64,000 nt of DNA from Cristatella mucedo (Eukaryota > Bryozoa > Phylactolaemata > Cristatellidae), in the NCBI GenBank assembly GCA_009760855.2, contig WPIO01000007.1, positions 8,819,001-8,883,000 on the forward strand, given 5' to 3'. The notes beneath the pieces were generated by a model. It ran no database searches, was not told the origin of the DNA, and worked only from the letters and a program-made list of their open reading frames with translations. Position numbers and translations under genes: made by a program. Shown here one piece after another: positions 1 to 11,535 of this stretch; the stretch's first letter is position 1; each line of letters opens with the position of its first letter.

Positions 1-988
1 ACACTCATTCTCACAATTTATATATATTTTCCTTCCCCCTGTTTGGTGCCTCAGGCCTCATTAGGAAAACCTACAAAAAAAAATAAAAGTGCGACTTTAT
101 AAGACAAATGCCGGTTCATTTGTGTTGCACATCCATCGGAACTTCGTGTGCCCGTTGGCTTTCCTTTACTTTGATGGGAGATGTGCATTTCGATATTCTG
201 TCTTGCATTTACATCTTGCATCAATATTGAGTGACTCAATCATTAATAATCTGCGTGTTGCCTGTCCAAGCCGCTTGCTCATAGCCTACCATGCGATCAC
301 GGTTGTCGTGATGTCGGTCTACCTCTACAAGTATGCAATTGTGTTAGCGAAAGATTAAGGGGGAAACGAGAACGTCATTTAGAGGCCAAGATCAAGGCGA
401 CCCGTTGGGCAGTGAACAGTTATTCGGAATAGGCTAATAAGCAGTGGAACCTATGAGAGGTAAGTCGCTGCTAGTGGGTTTTCCCTGATGCAAGTGGCTC
501 TCAGTCGTGTCGACGATGGTGCTACTTTGCTAACGCATGACCAGCTAACTCTTGCGTGAAGTTCTTTCTGACACGGGCTGCCGACAGCAGTACGGCAGCA
601 AGCGAGGAGAGTGAGTGCTGTGCGAGCGCCCTTCATATCATTCCTGGCCGAGTCAATAGTCTGGACCCGGTACATTGATTCCGCAGGGTTCGATCGATCC
701 AAGCAGTCCTTGGACTGACGAACCAATGCGGACACGGACGCATTCGTGCTAGAATGAATCGCGACCTGGCGGGCATTGAGAAATAATTGGGCCACTCCAT
801 TCACCACTCCAAACGATCGAGGAGCGCTCAGAGTCCATCCCCTTCTCGTTTAATGTCCGTCGAGTGGTAGGCGGAAGTGAGGCCCGGTCGCTCCCAGCGG
901 GCAGTGCGAAGACGAAGAGAGGGAAGGGCCCCCTAAAAGCTGGTCTTGCATAGCAAGGGCATCGACCCCACGCCACGCTCACTTTTAG
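1..988. other. No gene recognised
   Basis: Mixed-composition DNA with only short open frames and no recognisable protein motif. I see no repeat family here that recurs elsewhere in the window. Confidence 0.5.
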
Positions 989-989
989 G

Positions 990-1492
990 TCTCTTCATTC
1001 TATGGCTCCAGCCTATCTTTCAGAGATACTACCCCATCAGGCAAAGCATCGTACCACTCGCTTTTCGGAATCCAACAGCCTAGAAATACCTCGTACAAAC
1101 CTTAAATCCTTTGGAGACCGTGCATTTAGCTCGTATGCTCCCACAGCCTGGAACTCCCTCCCGACCTGCATCAGAACATCCCCTGACCTGACCACATTTA
1201 AAAGAAACTTAAAAACATTCCTATTTAGGACAGCATTTAGTGGGTCCTTGTGATTCGTCCTCGATGTGCTTATGCGTGCTGACACTGTTCATGCTGCCAC
1301 TAACCACATTTGCATGCTGACCCAGTGCATGTTACCCCTAACCATGTTATTCATTTTGTTTGTTTTTCAAGCATGATTTTACTTACTATTCTATTGCGTA
1401 TCACTTTGCAGCAAATGTAAAGCGCCTAGAAAGAGATTAAGTTCTCTGAGGGCGCTTTATCAAGTGCAATATTATTATTATTATTATTATTA
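990..1492 (+). mobile_element. LINE X copy, 3' end (C-terminal ORF2 fragment, 3' UTR, tail)
   Basis: Frame 1002-1253 encodes the end of a non-LTR retrotransposon ORF2. It contains APAYLSEILPH, then FGDRAFSSYAPTAWNSLP and a final TFKRNLKTFLFRTAF, the usual C-terminal pattern of CR1/L2-like elements. It is followed by a 3' UTR of repeated GCATGCTGAC / TAACCATGTTA-like pieces. The end (about 1415-1491) carries the stem-loop AAGCGCC...GGGCGCTT, then a (TTA)n tail. This is the best preserved LINE X 3' end here and defines the tail seen in about a dozen other places. It is 5'-truncated, as is usual for LINE copies. The family name is inferred from motif resemblance. Confidence 0.85.
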
Positions 1493-1494
1493 TG

Positions 1495-2830
1495 ACTATC
1501 ATCCCATCCCAAACCTCATCTGGTGTTTTCGAGAAGCAGGCAGACAATGAGGCCCGAGAGCACTAGAATATAGGGATTCGATGTAGGGATACAATTTTGC
1601 CATTAAAACACGTATGCATGCTAGAAACTATGCAATCATAGCCCATCACGTTTTCCACCAAAACCTAGCATCCCCCTTGAATTGCTGAGTATTATTGTAC
1701 GGCTTTGTAGTCTCAACGAAATACGAGTGTAAATGTAACAGGACAAAAGAGGCTGTGCCTATATTCCTCTCGAAGCACGCGTACCCTATACATACTTAAC
1801 TAGACCGTCGAGCTCGCGGGTATGCATCATGCGGCAGCGGGGCAGGGGTGTGTGTGTGTTGGCTGTAGCAAGCAAAGCCCGAAGGGAGGCCATCTGCCCA
1901 CCACGGCCACCGCCAGTTGCTGAGCGAGCGACCTGGCGGGCAGGGGGGGGGGGTTGGGGGTTCAGCAGTTCTCCACCGCCAGACGGTCTGGTGAGTTCCG
2001 TTAATCGCTAAAACGTCGGGCACACACCGCACCTCCCTCTGATTCGGAGACCAGTGCGAGGTAGAGATTCTTCTCGGGACGAGCCGTTCGCCGGCCTGAG
2101 ATCCAGTGTATCATTGCAGGCGCCACCCCAAGGCGAGGATTAATGAGGAAGCTGGCAGCAACACTGCTGCGAATTCCACGCAGCGTTACTGCCTGGGTAT
2201 GGCACTTGATCTCGAAAAAATATATCTGTACCAAGTTTGCGTAGCCTGCGCCCCACCGAGCGAACGCGGCTCTGCTTCGGTTCGCGGTCGCCCGTTGATG
2301 AGTCATAAGAGGCCGGTCAGCAGCACTTAGCATGAGCAGCTGCTTAATTTTTGGTCTTAGCATAGCACTGCCTCGTTTCTCTATATTCGGCTTTCTTCTC
2401 AGAACAGATGTTTGTAGCGCCTCAGGGGCGATTAGTCAGGCGGACGCAAAGTATTCACTTGCGCTGGAAGAGCTGAGCCGGAGCTGAGCAGGTGCAAACG
2501 CTTGCCCTCCTGTCTCCTGAAGCGTTGCGACGGGATTCCTAACGGAGCACTGGCAGCTCCACTATATTTACGGAATGGGCGTCGCCGCTCGCTCACCTCA
2601 GACTAAACGATAAAACGACAAGTGCACGTCTGCATATACGCTCATTGAGAGATATGCCGTACGTGTACATGCACACTACCTGCGTGCACCTGTATGTGTG
2701 AGCGTTCAAGCATCGACGCCCCATGGATGTATGCCTTTACACACTCGCATGTGTTAATATTCAAACAACTTATATACTACACCAGTGTTACTTTGTACTC
2801 CGTATCGCAGGTTCGCAAGGTATACATACA
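1495..2830. other. No gene recognised
   Basis: Unique-looking DNA with a G run at about 1940-1950. Open frames are short and lack motifs. No promoter or RNA gene is recognisable. Confidence 0.5.

Positions 2831-2831
<1 letters not shown>

Positions 2832-2908
<77 letters not shown>
2832..2908. repeat. (TA)n(TG)n microsatellite
   Basis: About 45 bases of alternating TA pass directly into about 28 bases of alternating TG. The open frames across it (YIYIYI, CVCVCV) are products of the repeat, not genes. Confidence 0.97.
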
Positions 2909-2910
<2 letters not shown>

Positions 2911-2972
2911 AATATTGTGCAATTTATATACAACGATTTATTAAAAGATTTTGTAGCAGTAGCTACACACTA

Positions 2973-2974
<2 letters not shown>

Positions 2975-3010
<36 letters not shown>
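2975..3010. repeat. (TA)n microsatellite
   Basis: Uninterrupted AT dinucleotide run of about 36 bases, 65 bp after the larger TA/TG tract. The two TA blocks are self-complementary and could pair with each other. Confidence 0.95.
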
Positions 3011-3012
<2 letters not shown>

Positions 3013-3628
3013 TACGTTTATGCACATTACTTGTTCATCCCTGAGGAGTCCTATCTTAAGGCACACCGTAAAGCCCAGCAAAGTTGCTCGGGCTTTTCGG
3101 GGCTTGATTTTCGGAGGTGCCAGTTTTTGGCCGTAGCGCGAAAATTTGCATTGTAGTGCCGCGAGCACGAGCAACGACTGTTGCAGAGCTGGTGCATTGC
3201 GGAGGCCGTTGCTGCGCTTTCCCGACGAAGAACTGGCGGTCAGCTTGAGCCGAGACGCGTTGTGCTAGATGGAACGGTCGGAGGGCCAGCAGAAAAAAAA
3301 CTTTTGGGGGTTTTGAGCTATCCTAAACCAAGCCACAGGCACATTTTCGAGGCCAACTCGGACCCCATATTTGGACCCTTCAGCTGGGCCCTGATATAGG
3401 ACTCCTTGCAGGTGTGCAGGTGTATGTGAGTGCTAATCCTGCATTACTGCCTTCGCCGTCCAGGTTAAGCTCGCTGCCGGCGTGAAATGGGGTGGGTCCA
3501 TTAAGAACTGTGGCCGGTTAGGTCTGCCTGCCTGTGCCAGTAAGACAATCGCAGCAGGTGCAAGACTCTGCTGCTACGCTTGCCCCAGCATGGACGCCGC
3601 AGCAACTATATTACGCCATTCGTCACCG
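3011..3628. other. No gene recognised
   Basis: No coding motif or repeat family recognised. Open frames of 70-95 codons carry no known domain. Confidence 0.5.
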
Positions 3629-3629
3629 A

Positions 3630-4125
3630 CCAGAACTGGATTTCCATCAGCAGGCGTAGCGACTTCAAGGTTCTGCTTGCTAACTTTTAGGTCCCTCCAT
3701 TGTCTCCCTCTAGCCCACCTATCCAAAATAGCGAAATATACTCAGCCTGCTCAGTTCTGCTTATAACCAAAGCCTAATCATTTCGAGACCTAGCCTTCAG
3801 TTCGTATGACCCCGGAGCCTGGAAGTCGCATCCGCCTTGAGTCACGACATGTCAAGACTGGAAGACATTCAAAAGAAGCTAAAAGCTACATGTTCTTCAC
3901 TGCAGTTGTTCCGTCCATGTAGTTTGGTTTGTGTGTGTTCATGTGTGCTGAAATTTCGTAGGCTACCAATCTATTTTCTCACTTCCTTTCTAACAAATTT
4001 AAAGGGAATAGTAAGAAATTTAGTTAGCTTATCATGCATTTGAGTTTTTATTGTTACTACTATCTCGTCTCTAACTAGCCTTTCGAGCGATATTAGCTGC
4101 AGAGGACAAAAATGTAAAGCTGAGT
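3630..4125 (+). mobile_element. LINE X fragment (decayed ORF2 end)
   Basis: Around 3660-3830 the translation, with stops and frame changes, reads DFKVLLANF, then a segment around IAKYTQPA, then FRDLAFSSYDPGAWKS. It parallels the FGDRAFSSYAPTAWNS block of the 1.0-kb copy. The 3' UTR-like part follows, with a much worn tail near 4110 (AATGTAAAGCTGAGT). The copy is old and non-functional. Confidence 0.7.
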
Positions 4126-4825
4126 CACGTGGGCTCTAGCGAGACAATCCACTTCGTCTCCTAGAGCGTGGACGTTCAGCCAAACTTGTTCTGTTTGCCT
4201 AGAGTCGACCGCCAAAGTCGCTTTCTCTTTGGGCTTATTATTTATTATATAAAGATTATTATTATTTGGGCTTATTTATTATTATTATTTTTGACCATAA
4301 CCAGTTGGCCAGTATCCAATGCGAAATCATCGTGCAAACAGGAATGGAGCTGTTATTTTTTTAACTGGCGGCGCCACTGGTGAAGAAATTATTGCTGAAG
4401 GGCCGCAAAGGTGCACTTCCACTACCTTCGCTGTACAACCGCGTACACATCGAACAGCCAGTGGTCAGCATAAATCACGAAGCCGCACTACGCGCGCGAG
4501 CCGGATTGTCGCTCTCTCCTCCTCCGCCTGTCTCTTCTATCATATACCGTCAGTGGACACAACAATGGGCCCGACTGACCTCAAAAGCCAGTCAACAAAG
4601 TACAGAACCATTAAGCTAGTAAAAGGCGAACTAGAAAGCAAAAAAAGCACGAAAATCAAGCCACGTTATGGTGGTCTACAGAAGATCACTCATTCAAGCG
4701 GGGTAACAGAGCAATAACAGAAAAGATACCAAACCACATCACGCAAGCGAAAAGCACAGCACGGCACAAAATTACAAGCAGCGAAAAAGTACGTTAGTCT
4801 CCGAATGTCGACAAGCAGACAGTCC
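4126..4825. other. No gene recognised
   Basis: AT-rich patch with degenerate TTATTATT around 4255-4290, possibly an old LINE tail, then unique DNA. The 132-codon open frame at 4319-4717 has no recognisable motif. Confidence 0.45.
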
Positions 4826-4828
4826 TCT

Positions 4829-4840
4829 CTCTCTCTCTCA

Positions 4841-4883
<43 letters not shown>

Positions 4884-4884
4884 G

Positions 4885-4917
<33 letters not shown>

Positions 4918-4931
4918 TTCTCCCTCTCTCT
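4829..4931. repeat. (CT)n microsatellite
   Basis: About 100 bases of CT dinucleotide interrupted by two CACG blocks and a TTTCTTTTC stretch. Confidence 0.95.
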
Positions 4932-6498
4932 CGCATTTTGAGCAAGGTGACAGCCGCTCGGAGAAGGATCGCTAGGACACGACCTTTGTCAAACAACCAG
5001 GTAGGTGTGTCACCAGCTTTAATGCACTGCTTTGGGCACAGTGAGTGTCCATTTCCCGCGATCAATTGTTAGTTCTGTGCCTCTTCCCTTCGCCAAACGG
5101 GTCTTAATGGTCTCGTCACAGCGCCACTGGCCGTCTTCGCCACGCCCACGCCGTCGTCTCTCATGCCCCCCCCTGACAGATTTGTTGCTTAAGTTACCTT
5201 AGCATTTCAGCCACTAACAAGAGTGTCGCTGTCATCAGGTTTTTGAATAGTTTCACTGCGGCCGCCTGCTCGATATAGACCAGCCGGAAGCAAATGCCAA
5301 CCTTCGGATGCAGGTCGCTAGAGACTGCTGTTTTAAAGCAGATTACACAAAAACCAATAAAAAAGGCTGAAAATGTAAGACTACAGATAATCAGCCGCTT
5401 CCAAGATTGAAGATTGCTCGTTTCACAATCCGTGCAGTTCCCGTACAGGGCACGATGTCTCCCATAGCGTGCGTGATCCCTTGCTTCACCTTATTGCCGA
5501 CTAAGCGTTACTACGCTGTAGCACGGAACCAAACGGCTCGTTTCAAACCCATCGAGGCTAACTCGGACCACGTATCTGAGTAATGTAGTATAGCCTGGAT
5601 ACCCAGTTTCCTAGACTTAATCGTGAAGGTGTTTAACAATGCAAATGAACTCTGTATTGTAAATTCTCAGCTGTCTTGTCTATTTGCGATCGCATTTATC
5701 AGCGTTGAAATGCAAATGTGTGATGCATGACCCTCTGTAGACTTGAGGGGCTCGCACCTCCTGGCACGAAAGTTTACATGCCGCTCCGATTGCGCAGCTA
5801 CGACACAGCTTAGTAACCGCCGAAATTACTTCGCTTTTCTCTAATGTGCTCAACAAGCTGGTCTAACCTCCCAGTCTCACTCCGTCCTATGCGATACAGC
5901 ACAACTGTGCTACCATTGTAAGTTGTGATTGAAACACTGTCTAACGCTACTATTTATGTAACGAATACTTTTAGAACCTTGGAAGTGGCGTTCACCTGCG
6001 TTGCCGCTGCTTTTACGGAGAATCTCGACCGGTTGATGTTTAATATCTAGCTCCAGAGATCATTCTATCCCTAAGGGTTGAAAGCGACTCTGGAAAGATC
6101 TACACGCTTGCTTCAGTGATCTCGCAGAGCTCGCAAATAGTACGCCTCTTGTTTTTTTTCAGATGTCATCCTGCGGTCAGTTTTCGTAATACTCCTCAAT
6201 GTTTACGTACGCTGCTGCCACTTTCACAGCCACTGGGCAGCGAGACAACGGGTAACGTCCGCACACTCATTTCCGACTATACCAGCCAATCTTTTTCCCC
6301 TTTATTCAAGTTGGCTGTATAAATGTCAGCTCCATCAAGAGACTTTCTTTGTACTAGCCGAAGCGACTCGGTGAAATGACCTCTCGAATTCGCTAGAAAC
6401 CCACGTGGGCTAGAAAGAGGTGAGAAGTTGAGTCTGGTCGTACCTCATTATGAGTCGTTTTTTATTTTACTGCAACGCGCCTCATTCTGTTCTTCCTT
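4932..6498. other. No gene recognised
   Basis: About 1.6 kb without a recognisable gene or repeat family. All open frames are under 70 codons. Confidence 0.5.
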
Positions 6499-6499
6499 A

Positions 6500-6905
6500 G
6501 CAGTGTAATGTAATGTAATGTATCTATATCTGTAACTCCACAAAGCCATAAAGACTGCGTGGGTGTTACCCAGGAGAGTTTTCTATAAAGCACTCAAAGT
6601 CTAAGCGACTTTCGGTGTGCATTCGGTGGCCAACAGGCTTCATCTCATGCAACAAAGAGAAAGTGAGAAGCATAGCTGAATCAGGAGACCAGTTGAGATA
6701 GTGAGTGGCAAGGAAGTAACATCTCAGGACGGCTGGGAACGATATGCCACAGTCGGCAGCAGGAGAGTAGTTTTCGTTGCGTAAAAATTGTGGAAGCGAG
6801 TTCCACAGTCTAGGAGTGTACGTCAGTACCACTGTGGACGCCGAGCCCCGATATCCTTTCGTCGAATAGCATCGAAAGGCTCGGCTCTTCGGGCGGAGCG
6901 CCACA
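6500..6905 (-). mobile_element. LINE Y copy, 3' end
   Basis: The minus-strand frame 6904-6566 encodes the end of a non-LTR ORF2: PRLWNSLPQFLRNENYSP, a hydrophobic HYLNWSPDSAMLLTF region, then RMHTESRLDFECFIENSP. The same blocks occur at 12.3-13.1 kb and 41.4-42.0 kb, which defines the family. Beyond the ORF the 3' end reads CACGCAGTCTTTATGGCTTTGTGG and finishes near 6505 in repeated ATTAC units. That tail differs from the (TTA)n tail of LINE X. Confidence 0.8.
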
Positions 6906-7930
6906 CTAAGCCTCGCTCTGGAGGCTGGAGTAGTTCCTCTGGTTCCTTACCCGTTCTTCGAGCCAGACTTCTTTGCCCAGACTCGCTGGCCTCGCTGGCC
7001 TTGACGTCTTCTGATCTGGCGCCCAGGCTACGTGCCTTTTGTGTTTTATAGCTCGCACGCTTATGTTTTTGAATGTGTAGGGCTTCGTGTTTTCGCACAG
7101 TCGTCTCTTTCTTCGTTAGACCGTTAGCAACGGGTGCGTTTGCTCTGCGAGTCCGCAGACCGTGAAATTTCTCAGCTCCACAATCAGCACACAACTACGA
7201 TGTGGTTTCTCTAACTGCCCTTTCTGACAACTCCTTTCAACCCGCCCCTCACTGCTGCGTATGTGCTACTCACTTCCTTAGCTGACCTTTCCACCGTGTC
7301 CGGTTTCCGTAAAATGAAGGCTTTTGGCTACAGCGATTGAACTCCAATGGCAAAGCAGCTTTGAATTTTGGCTCCGAGTGTGCGACAGCTAGCGAGCACC
7401 GTAATGTCCATGCTGACCTCCGTGGCTTTGGTGGAGTTGGTCATGGTATACAGGGCGCAGACGTGCATATACGTGAGGTTCAACCGTTTCGATCTTAGTC
7501 AGCAACTATGCACGCAGCTGGGTGAAATTACTAGCATGCAGTTTCGATTGCCCGATAGGGCTACTCCCCGGGTGTCAAGTAATCCAGCCGCTCTGCTCAG
7601 GACAGAACGAGAATGGACGTCTGGAGCAGCCGCTTCCGGCCATGACCTCGCCGCCTCGAACAGCCACTTCCCACCACCGACGCTGACTACTGTCCACCCG
7701 ACTGCTGCCGGCTGCCTGGAAAGCCGCTGGCTTGACAGGCAGCCGCACTGTTAGGCTATGCATACCATGACCAGCCGAAGTTCACTCTCAAGGCTACGCT
7801 CGCCCTCCCACAATCCCTGTATCCACCGAATCACCTTGCTCTCCCCTGCCTCTTCTCTTCTCTCTCCTTTGCCTAACCTCCCTCTCGCCTTTCCTCCCCT
7901 ACCCTTTGTCTCGTCTAACCTCTGTCGTCC
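6906..7930. other. No gene recognised
   Basis: Unique-looking DNA. The 128-codon frame at 7368-7754 and its antisense partner show no known domain, and I do not call them genes. Confidence 0.45.
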
Positions 7931-7931
7931 T

Positions 7932-8022
7932 TAATAATAATGATAATAATAATAATGCACTTGATAAAGCGCCCTCAGAGAACTCAATCTCTCTCTAGGC
8001 GCTTTGCATTTGCTGCAAAGGG
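7932..8022 (-). mobile_element. LINE X 3' tail
   Basis: Reverse-oriented tail: (AAT)n, then CACTTGATAAAGCGCCCTCA, then the complementary CTAGGCGCTTTGCATTTGCT. This is the stem-loop plus (TTA)n end of LINE X read on the other strand, with almost no upstream element. It may be a severely 5'-truncated insertion. Confidence 0.85.
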
Positions 8023-8244
8023 TCCTTCCCCTACTCCGCTCCACCCCTGCCATCCCCTCTGCTCTGCGGGCTGCTCGGGGAGCCCCATAGGCTGGCAACC
8101 GAATCTTAGCCGAAGCTCACACCTGCTGTTTTCAGACGGCGAGCACCCACTGGCCTGATGAGCACAAGGATTTATAGTTCAAGCCCACCGCAAGCCGACT
8201 GCACTGCGTTGGCGCTAGGCCAAGAGTGCCCGTTAAAAGAGCCT

Positions 8245-8332
8245 CGGCTGGGCTCGAGCCCCGAGGCATATGTGAAGAGCCTGAATAGTGATTAAGTTCT
8301 CTTGGGGCGCTATATAAATGAATTATATTCCT
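8245..8332 (+). mobile_element. SINE B, 3' half
   Basis: Contains the B-box-like CTCGAGCCCCGAGG, then GGCATATGTGAAG, AGATT-like and GTTCTCTTGGGGCGCTATATA, ending in AAATGAATTATATT. The tRNA-like left end is not recognisable. Confidence 0.75.
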
Positions 8333-9008
8333 TCACACTGTTCCTATGAGACGGGCTGTACTATTCTCAGCGAGATGAGATGCTGGGGTGGCTGCTCTTG
8401 GTGCCATCAGCCGCTAAGCCCCTAATGGGTTTTCTCGAAAACAGAACGTCTAGATCGCGAAAGGATTCCAATTGTGCATCAATGTGCACGTTAGTGCACT
8501 TTTGACATCCGCCGACGTGCATAAACATTCCCGGGAAAGCTGCGACGCAGCCACGCCACAACGTGCCAGTTGCAGCACCGACCTTTCGGAACTATGAGCA
8601 TGCACCGCTGAGCGAGTGAAGACGAGACATGCAACTGTACGGCGGTGCCCTAAGCGGGTTGATGTGTCTCAGCCGGTCATTTCATTGGAAGACTAGACCT
8701 GACTAAACCAAATTACGTTCGCCGGATCTATCCCGAAAACCCGGGAATAATGCATCTCGGTAGAAGACATTTCGCGATGACACCGCCCTACAGGAAGTGG
8801 CTAGTCGAGGACAGTGGGGGCAATGGACTGCAAGCAGAGAAAGCTTAAAATAACCACCCAGCAAAAGACATTTCAGTGAGTCAGCTGTTACAGCACCCAA
8901 GATGTAGCCCACGACGTTCACTATTTAGCGTTGATGGTCCTTTGTTACTATCCGAAGTGACCAGCATGTTTGTAACCGTATTGATCCTTCTTTTCACGGT
9001 TTTGTACT
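8333..9008. other. No gene recognised
   Basis: No recognisable gene or repeat family. Open frames are at most 72 codons. Confidence 0.5.
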
Positions 9009-9009
9009 C

Positions 9010-9655
9010 TTCCTCTTACCGATTTGATTGCCGTGCCTAATCTAGGCTTTCACTTCTATGCAAATGACACTGAGTTGTACCTTTGCTTTGATCCCTCTCC
9101 ATCCTCCAGCACGTCGAATTCCCTAAACTTCCTTGCCGCATGTATTGATGACATCCGCACATGGATGGCAGCAAACTTTCTTAAATTGAATGACGACAAA
9201 ACCAACCTACTAAGTATTGGCAAAACAAGTGTGATTCAGTAATTGGAAAAACTGCCACTCAAAATTGGCTCGGCCAGCATATCTCTTGTTGAATCTGCAC
9301 GAAATCTAGGTGTCATGTTCCGAATCGACATTTCATTAGACGACCACATCAGCTCCACGGTCACGTCTGCCTACTTTGAGCTACACAACATTGCTAAAAT
9401 TCGGGCTTCTTTAGACAGGGATACCACATCTAAGTTGGTCCATGCATTTTTGGCATCCTGTCTTGACTTCTGTAACTCACTGCTTGCTGGTCTACAGGGG
9501 TGTGTACTCAGGCGCTTACAGCTGGTGCAAAATTCTGCAGCTAGGGTTGTCTGTCATGAGCGTCAAGGTTGCCACATCATACCACCTCTAGCCAACCTGC
9601 ACTGGCTCCCAGTCAAGCAGCTATTGACTTCAAGGTTCTGTCACTCGGAAGAAAT
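9010..9655 (+). pseudogene. LINE X reverse transcriptase fragment
   Basis: Best reverse transcriptase remnant in the window. Frame 9024-9242 includes FYANDTELYLCFDP, a variant of the catalytic YADDTQLY box with the first Asp changed to Asn. It continues with DIRTWMAANFLKLNDDKTN, typical of CR1/L2-like elements. A stop at 9241-9243 (TAA) interrupts it. The next frame (9243-9671) continues with ARNLGVMF, SAYFELHNIAKIRASLDRDT, DFCNSLLAGL, LQLVQNSAARVV and LHWLPVKQ. The copy stops abruptly near 9650. The altered catalytic box and the stop make it inactive. Confidence 0.92.
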
Positions 9656-9904
9656 TGTAATAATTAATTAGGTGGAGCAGCTTCCTCGTCCGGACAAAGA
9701 TGGCGCCAGTAACCGCACGGCGCTAGTCCCAGCTGGGGCGAAGCCAATACTGGCGACGCCAGAACCTTGTGTCGCGGCTAGCGACTTGCAGGTGCAGCAC
9801 CAATGCGTCACGCAGGTGTGCGGATAGTAGCGGAACACGGCAGCAAGCAACGAAGAGCGGTACCCCGCGTACCTTAAGATGGCAAGCTTATATCCATAGT
9901 GCCG

Positions 9905-10055
9905 AGCTGGTTTGGTCCAGTGGTTAAGGTGCTCGCCCCGACCAAGGCCTGGATGAGGTCGTGGGATCGAGCCCTGAGGCATATGTGAAGCGCCTGAATA
10001 GAGATTAATTTCTCTTGGGGCCCCATTCAAATGAATTATTATTATTATTATAGTG
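9905..10055 (+). mobile_element. SINE B, full length
   Basis: Reference copy of SINE B. It has an A-box-like TTGGTCCAGTGGTTAAGG at about 9911 and a B-box-like GGGATCGAGCCCTG at about 9962. The 3' half GTGAAGCGCCTGAATAGAG then TTCTCTTGGGGC is homologous to the LINE X tail, and the end is (TTA)n. tRNA derivation is inferred from the internal pol III boxes. The parent tRNA is not clear. Confidence 0.85.
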
Positions 10056-10593
10056 TAGGGAAGTCTATTCGGCAGCGATAGCGGGCTATAGGCTTCTGGA
10101 ACAAGCCGCGTACGGAGTTACGTACGAAGTCTCTCGTAGGGGGCATCCAGACCGCTTCTCGACTGCCTGACCCGACGGCTGAAGCAGCTCAACTCAACCC
10201 ACTGCATATTACATGAATTCGGCTCTTACACTGCTTAAAACAAATCGTGACACAACTGGTTCCTATCCTTGGTAATTCAGGAACCCCGAACGATAAATAT
10301 CTCGGTAGTCACAACGTGGTTGATCTACCGTAGCCGCTGACTCAGTACACCCGCTGAACGGAAGTGTTGATGATTTCCCTAGTCGGAGCTGACAAATGGA
10401 AAAAGGACTTCGCGAATGTAAATGCGAATGGAAGAGTACATTCTTATATCTGATAATTAAATTTCATTTGGAAAAAGACCAAATTTAGCAATTACAAAAA
10501 GCTATCAAGTACCCAACTTTGATAAGGAAATCGGAACGAAAGAGAGCAAAAATAAATATACAAATATCATTCATTGGCATTGTGCCCAAAGAA
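10056..10593. other. No gene recognised
   Basis: No recognisable gene. AT-rich in its second half. Confidence 0.5.
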
Positions 10594-10594
10594 A

Positions 10595-10690
10595 ACTTAA
10601 TCTCTATCCAAGCGCTTTAGTTATGCCGCAGGACTTGAGCCCGCGACATCGGTCGTCAAAGGTGAGCGCCTTAGCCCCTGTGCCAAAACA
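10595..10690 (-). mobile_element. SINE B, worn copy
   Basis: Reverse-oriented: TTAATCTCTATCCAAGCGCT, then GGACTTGAGCCCGCGACATC (B-box region) and GAGCGCCTTAGCCCCTGTGCC (left end). Both ends are degraded. Confidence 0.65.
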
Positions 10691-10849
10691 TGTATGCGTA
10701 ACAATCGTAGAAAAAAATGTTAAAGCAAGCAATACAGAAAGTTACTCGGCGTTGCACTCCCGAAAGTAAATGAAAGCGTGATTTTCACCAAAATCATTAA
10801 CGGAAAGAGACTGAAGATGAAGCCTGTTAGCTTTACTTGTCCGTGCATT

Positions 10850-10925
10850 TCCTTTGCAGCAAATGTAAAGCGCTCAGAAAGAGATTGAGTTATCTGAGAA
10901 CGCTTTATTAAGTGTATTCTTATTG
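10850..10925 (+). mobile_element. LINE X 3' tail
   Basis: TTTGCAGCAAATGTAAAGCG, then AGAAAGAGATTGAGTT and GAACGCTTTATTAAGTGTAT. A mutated version of the LINE X stem-loop end. Confidence 0.75.
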
Positions 10926-10929
10926 ATCT

Positions 10930-11535
10930 TATTTGTAACGTGCTGCTTTAGCTTCTGTAACTCACTACTTCAAGACTTTGCAGAAAGGCTCTTACAGTTG
11001 TTGCAAAACTCCTCAGCCAGGCTCGTTTTCGCTAAGCGTGACGGTAGCCTTTGTACGCCATTTCTCACCGACCTGCTCCGGCTTCCAATGAATCACTATA
11101 TTGACTTCAAGGCGTTGTCGCTCACTTTTGGTGCTATCCTTATCTTGCTCTAGTCTGCATATCCAATACTGCTTCCCAATTACGCCAGGTCACGCAGCGC
11201 CTGCCCGCCTGGCTCGAGTCACTTAGCTGTGCCTCTAATCAATCTCAATCCTGTGGAGACCGTACCTTTAGTTCGTATGCTTTCAAAGCCTTGAACTCAC
11301 TACTGACTGAGGGCATTACATTTCTTGACTTAACGACGTTTTAAAAGACGCTAAGCATCTTTTTCCTCACAGCATTTGCTGGTAACCATGAATAGTCCAA
11401 TGTGTGCTCATGCAAGCTGACACTCTGCATGTTATTACCAAACAGTTGGCCTGCTTTCGTTGCAGCACATATAAAAGTGCCTAGACAGAGATTTGGTTCT
11501 TAGCGCACAGTACAAATAACTTATTATTATTAATT
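10930..11535 (+). mobile_element. LINE X copy, decayed ORF2 end plus tail
   Basis: Frame 10923-11153 holds FCNSLLQDF, LLQLLQNSSARLVF and DLLRLPMN, equivalents of CNSLLAGL / LQLVQNSAARVV / LHWLPV in the 9.0-kb copy. Then, with frame changes, GDRTFSSYAFKALNS appears near 11260. The 3' UTR GCATGTTATTACC leads to a worn tail (AAAAGTGCCTAGACAGAG, then ATTATTATTA) near 11470-11535. Non-functional. Confidence 0.8.
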
